A DNA stretch of 64,000 nucleotides from contig NC_083603.1 of assembly GCF_029168945.1 (NCBI RefSeq), forward strand, positions 9,238,001 to 9,302,000, written 5' to 3'. The stretch is from Cannabis sativa (taxonomy: Eukaryota > Streptophyta > Magnoliopsida > Rosales > Cannabaceae). Positions within the stretch are counted from its first letter, which is position 1, and each line of letters opens with the position of its first letter. The position numbers and the translations under genes were made by a program. Below are positions 60,194 to 64,000 of the stretch, piece by piece. Under the pieces are notes generated by a model that saw only the letters and a program-made list of their open reading frames with translations, was not told where the DNA came from and did not search any database.

Positions 60194-60790
60194 CTTTTTT
60201 CCTTAGTTCAGGTTTTGTCCCAATGGGTTTTCCTGGCAAGGTTTTAACGAGGCAACTTGCAAATAATTATGAATATGAAATATATATTGTACTCTTTTCC
60301 CTAGCTAAGATTTTGTCCCACTGGGTTTTTCTGGCAAGGTTTTTAACGAGGCAACTATAAATCATGTTAACATACTGAAGCAAGTAGAGAATGTGTGTGA
60401 GTGAGATCATTGACATAGCATATTTGGGAAACATATGAATTGCACTCAATAAAGAAGTATCAACCCAAGCAATTCTCTATGGATAATACTGCTTGCATCG
60501 CTCAACTAAAAGGATGGTACATTGAAGGAGATAGAGTTAGAACACATTTCACGAAATTCTTCTTTATAAGCTTCAAGAAAATACATATTGGTGTTCAACA
60601 TATTTAATTAAGTGTCAATCTTGTAAACTTATTCACAAAGTTATTACCAACATCAACATTTGAGAAGACGCCAGATAAGATCGAAATTCGTCGATTAGAA
60701 GATCTCCACAAATGCCTAAATGAGGGGGAGTTAGTTTACACTATACTCTTTTTCCTTTGGTCAAGTTTTCAGCAAGATTTTTAATAAGAC
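60194..60790 (+). repeat. Thrice-repeated Copia 3'-region motif
   Basis: A block with TTTTGTCCCA(A/C)TGGGTTTT, CTGGCAAGGTTTT and AACGAGGCAAC occurs at 60194-60256 and 60291-60355, with a degenerate third copy at about 60743-60790. This phrase is common in the noncoding DNA just upstream of the 3' LTR of plant Copia elements. Confidence 0.75.
60452..60735 (+). pseudogene. Copia RNase H C-terminal remnant
   Basis: One plus-strand frame gives DNTACIAQLKG, YIEGDRVRTHF, FFF, then after a stop NLVNLFTKLLPTSTFEK and IRRLEDLHKCLNEGE. These match the end of Copia RNase H in plants. In-frame stops and loss of everything upstream leave it dead. It shows the parent lineage. Confidence 0.85.
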
Positions 60791-60807
60791 AGTTATTATG
60801 GACATCC

Positions 60808-60816
60808 AAGGGGGAG
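60808..60816 (+). other. Polypurine tract
   Basis: AAGGGGGAG immediately before the 3' LTR, the usual plus-strand priming site. It fixes the element's orientation as plus. Confidence 0.85.
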
Positions 60817-61500
60817 TGTTATAAATATTAATAATTATGTGGATGTCCAAATCTTTTATTTATTACCATTAATTGTAATCAACATTCATCTTTTTCTTAG
60901 TTTCCCTTTTTCTTAGTTTCTTAATATCTCATTCTTGTATTTGTATAAATAGGGGTTCACCCCATTGGAATAAATAACTCAGAAATTCTCATTCACTTTC
61001 TCTTTCTCTCTTCATCTTCTTCTTCTTTCTTCTCATCCATTTTATATTATTTTATATTATTTCATAACATATATATATATATATATATATTTTGCTATTT
61101 CCAAAAAAAGAACCCTTTGGTTAGTTGCCGTTTATATTTTTTTAAATCTTAATTAACATTCATTTTAGAATAGCGTTAATTGAATTATATTATATTATAG
61201 GATAACCAACTAGCTTTCAAAATAACAAAAAGGTATATAAAATAATTAGTATATAAAAATGATAGCTTGTTATATTATATGCCAACTTATTAATTTTGAA
61301 ATTTTTTTTAAGGTTGCCTAGATTTATTTTAAATTATAATTTACCATAATATACCTTAAAAATAACTAATTAAGTATTAAGATATATACAAATAATTTTT
61401 AGAGGTAACAAAAAATTATATGATATAAAAATAAAGTTTTTTTATTTTTTTTATTTTTTTATAAAAGGTATAACTAGTTAGTTTTTTACCAATACTATTA

Positions 61501-61940
61501 GACTATCTCCAATAGAAGATCTAAAATTTGTGCTAAATTTGGCACAAAAAATGAGTTTGTGCTATATTTAGTCCACTATTTACAATTGTGCTCTAATGCA
61601 CAAGATGTAAAATAAAGAAAAAATAATTGATTATATTGATGGTCATTTCATATTTTGTTGAGAATATACAAAATTTATTATTTTTTATTCTTTTATTATT
61701 TAAATAATGGTAATATGGTAAATAAAGTAAATAAAGTTTAGTAAAAGTCAATGAATCACAATAATTAGTGGCATTATAGTAAATAAAAAAGTAGCATTTA
61801 TTGTGGGCTAAAATTAACACAATGCTACATCTTGTGCCAAATTTAGTTCACTTTTTAAAACACTATTGGAGTATAATTTTTTATAGGTGTGCTAAAATAT
61901 AGTAATACACTACCTTTTTGGCACTCCATTGGAAATGCTC
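61501..61940. mobile_element. PIF/Harbinger-like MITE
   Basis: Left end GACTATCTCCAATAGAAGAT and complemented right end GAGCATTTCCAATGGAGTGC are inverted. TTA lies on both sides (61498-61500, 61941-61943), as for PIF/Harbinger elements. The interior repeats TTTGTGCTAAATTTGGCAC-like phrases. No transposase. Confidence 0.8.
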
Positions 61941-61943
61941 TTA

Positions 61944-62735
61944 GTAACCAAAAAGTTACTTAAAAATGTAAGAAAATATATAAAAGAAAAATTTGAAAAA
62001 CGTTAAAAAATGTCATATGCGTTAGATTTAGCTAACGTGATACGTCAGTAATAGTAGTAAAATTATTATCGTAAATTAGATACAAAAATTGTATATTATT
62101 TAGACTTCCCTAAAAATAATAAAAAATAACACCCAAATATTATCAAAACAACAAGAAAAAATAACATACAAATAATAAAAAATCAGCATCAAATTAATTA
62201 AAGTACAACATAAAAATACATTAAAAGACTATATTTTTTGTAAATAAATTCATAAAAATCGTAAAAATATTTAAAATTTCATATAACCATATTTTTATAA
62301 TTTTTTGTGTTTTTTGTGTATTTGTGACATAATCCTTTAAAAAATTCAACACCTATTTTGGGTTGGGCTATGCATCCAATCCAATGCAATATTTTTCTCC
62401 TCATCCGATTAAATTTAATTAGTAATTATATTTGAAAAATCACCATCCATTCAATCCAATTAGACCTCAAAATCCACTCCAATCAAATTATTAATTATAT
62501 TGATCGTTTTTCTAATTAGATATCTAATTACACACTTAATTTTTAATATTAATTTAAAATATAAAAAAATACTAAAAACCTAAATAATACTTTTTATTTA
62601 AATTTAATACTCCATAACAACATTAAATTTAAAAAAAAAAAAAAAAAACTTTCAACTGATGCATTATACATATGTAAAATAAAAATATGATAAAACTTAG
62701 AGCAAACTTTAAGCTCTTTCATATATATTCTTTGC

Positions 62736-62769
<34 letters not shown>

Positions 62770-63149
62770 AACTCTTTGATATATTATTTTAATATTTTTT
62801 CTTGTCTTTTCTTTTTTCCATTTTTTTTTCTACTAACTTTTTTTCATTAATTTTCATATTTTTTTTTAACTTTAACTGAGGAAATATATTGAATATTTTT
62901 TTAAAAAATAAATAAATAATTGATGTATAATATATTGTAAAAAGTTGTGTGAAATATTCATAATAAAAGTTAAGTCTAAGCTTAAGTGATATATTTTACA
63001 AAAATAATATACAAATAATTAATTAAATTAAGTAATATATTTATTAGGGTAATTAAATATTAGATTCTACTTATTTTATAATTTAATAATTAAGTATTAT
63101 ATAGTATATAGAATAGAAAAAAAAAATGAAAATTGTACACCTCTAAAAA
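61944..63149. other. AT-rich DNA, no gene seen
   Basis: Poly-A and poly-T rich, with a 30-base A-run near 62737-62767. No coding feature is supported. Confidence 0.6.
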
Positions 63150-63590
63150 GAAGTTCCGATAGACTTCCTATCTGTTTTAGCAGTGAAGAAAGCTTTTTTT
63201 TTTCTTTCTTAAATAGTGTATTTGTAGTTATTTAAGACCGCCTAATTAAAATTTTTTTGAATAATTTACAGTGCCAAAAATAAAGTTCAAATAGTTTTTT
63301 AGCACATGTATAAAAAAAAAGTCACGCATGCAACAAAATATTTGAATATTATTTCTAACACTATAAATTACTTGAAAAAATAGAAATAATTAAAATAATA
63401 ATAATAAAAAAATTATTTGAAATTTTTTGAAAATTTATAAACTTAAATAACTACAACGTACACGATCATAAAAAAATTTAAACTAAAAAATTATCATAAG
63501 TGTCAAACTAGATAAAGATCTACCAAAATACTCGTCTACTATAAATATAAAGCTTCCTTATAAAAAAAAAATTCAGGAAAGGGCCCTATA
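63150..63590. mobile_element. Probable MITE related to 17585-17990
   Basis: Inverted arms share TAGTTATTTAAGA and AATTATTTGAAATTTTTTGA-like strings. The borders are not determined. Confidence 0.4.
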
Positions 63591-63631
63591 GAATATTAAG
63601 CTTGAGCTTTGTTATTTTTCATTATTTACTT

Positions 63632-64000
63632 GAGTAATTTGCAGTATAAATATCTAAGTTTAACTTCCAGTTATAAATAAATAGCTAAGTTTAATTTTTA
63701 GCCGTAATAATATCTTACTTATATTTTTGGAACTCTATAGGTACCCAACCATTAAATATTAAGTCATTATCTACGTGTTATTTTCTTATTGGTATATTTA
63801 AATTAATTTTTTTTTTTAAAAAATAAAAATTTAATGACTTGGACCAATTAGGAATTGTCACGTGGTAATTTACTTAACACTTAACAGTCGGGTATCTACA
63901 AAAGTTCTAGAATTATAAAGCTTAGGTATTATTACCACTAAAAATTAAACTTAGGTATTTATTTACAACTAAGAGTTAAACTTAAGTATTTATGACGCAA
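63632..64000. mobile_element. MULE-type MITE, family 2 copy 2, cut by window edge
   Basis: Starts GAGTAATTTGCAGTATAAAT and follows 30554-30927 through its centre (GGTACC, TTAAGTCATTATCTACGTG) and most of the second arm. The right end and target duplication lie beyond the window. Confidence 0.8.

Larger units (their letters stand above)
55545..61069 (+). mobile_element. Non-autonomous Copia-derived LTR retrotransposon
   Basis: 5' LTR 55545-55797 and 3' LTR 60817-61069, each 253 bp, TGTTA...TAACA, differing at four positions. A perfect 5-bp target duplication TATAT flanks them (55540-55544, 61070-61074), though the AT setting makes it less telling. The LTR has TATAAATA at 55672-55679. A purine tract precedes the 3' LTR. 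The 5.0-kb interior has no gag, protease, integrase or RT frame. Only an eroded RNase H end remains (60452-60735). It would need proteins supplied by a relative. Low LTR divergence points to recent insertion. Confidence 0.92.

Noticed and set aside
1..64000. tRNA, rRNA or microRNA genes
   Set aside because: I found no tRNA box A/B pair with a cloverleaf, no rRNA text, and no hairpin with a recognised microRNA. A proper scan could still find some.

Overview
The window is AT-rich nuclear DNA of a flowering plant, almost certainly a eudicot. Three things point there: spliced genes with short GT-AG introns, a classic ABI5-type bZIP gene, and a dense layering of plant transposons (MULE-type and pogo-type MITEs, a CACTA element, Copia-related LTR elements, a TRIM, LINE remnants, a Gypsy-like solo LTR). 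I cannot fix the species; a rosid is a guess only.

Layout. 1-7.2 kb: two MULE-type elements with perfect 9-bp target duplications, two inverted LINE 3' ends, and a MITE lodged in one LINE tail. 7.7-10.0 kb: a complete four-exon ABI5-like gene on the minus strand. 12.7-17.6 kb: a decayed CACTA element with two broken transposase genes. 20.0-22.3 kb: a solo LTR with a perfect 5-bp duplication. 22-34.6 kb: gene-poor DNA with MITEs, a LINE scrap and an orphan promoter-like island. 34.7-35.4 kb: an intronless germin-like protein gene (plus).

35.8-52.8 kb is the main gene cluster: four tandem alpha/beta-hydrolase genes, all on the minus strand, called copies A (35.8-38.6), B (39.5-42.0), C (47.6-49.6) and D (50.2-52.8). 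All share one five-exon plan; exons 2, 3 and 5 are exactly 260, 212 and 297 nt in B, C and D. Copy A has lost its first exon (start codon, a stop, and the next splice acceptor) and carries HG to HA at the usual oxyanion position. A 397-bp TRIM lies between A and B, and a 1-kb foldback plus a LINE lie between B and C.

53-64 kb is transposon DNA. The key item is a recent LTR retrotransposon at 55545-61069, with 253-bp LTRs that differ at four positions. It keeps only the RNase H end of Copia pol. The rest of its interior holds a 39-bp tandem repeat and about a dozen short hairpins whose arms differ but whose tip is nearly constant (CCTGAAGT/A). That hairpin family is the least explained signal in the window.
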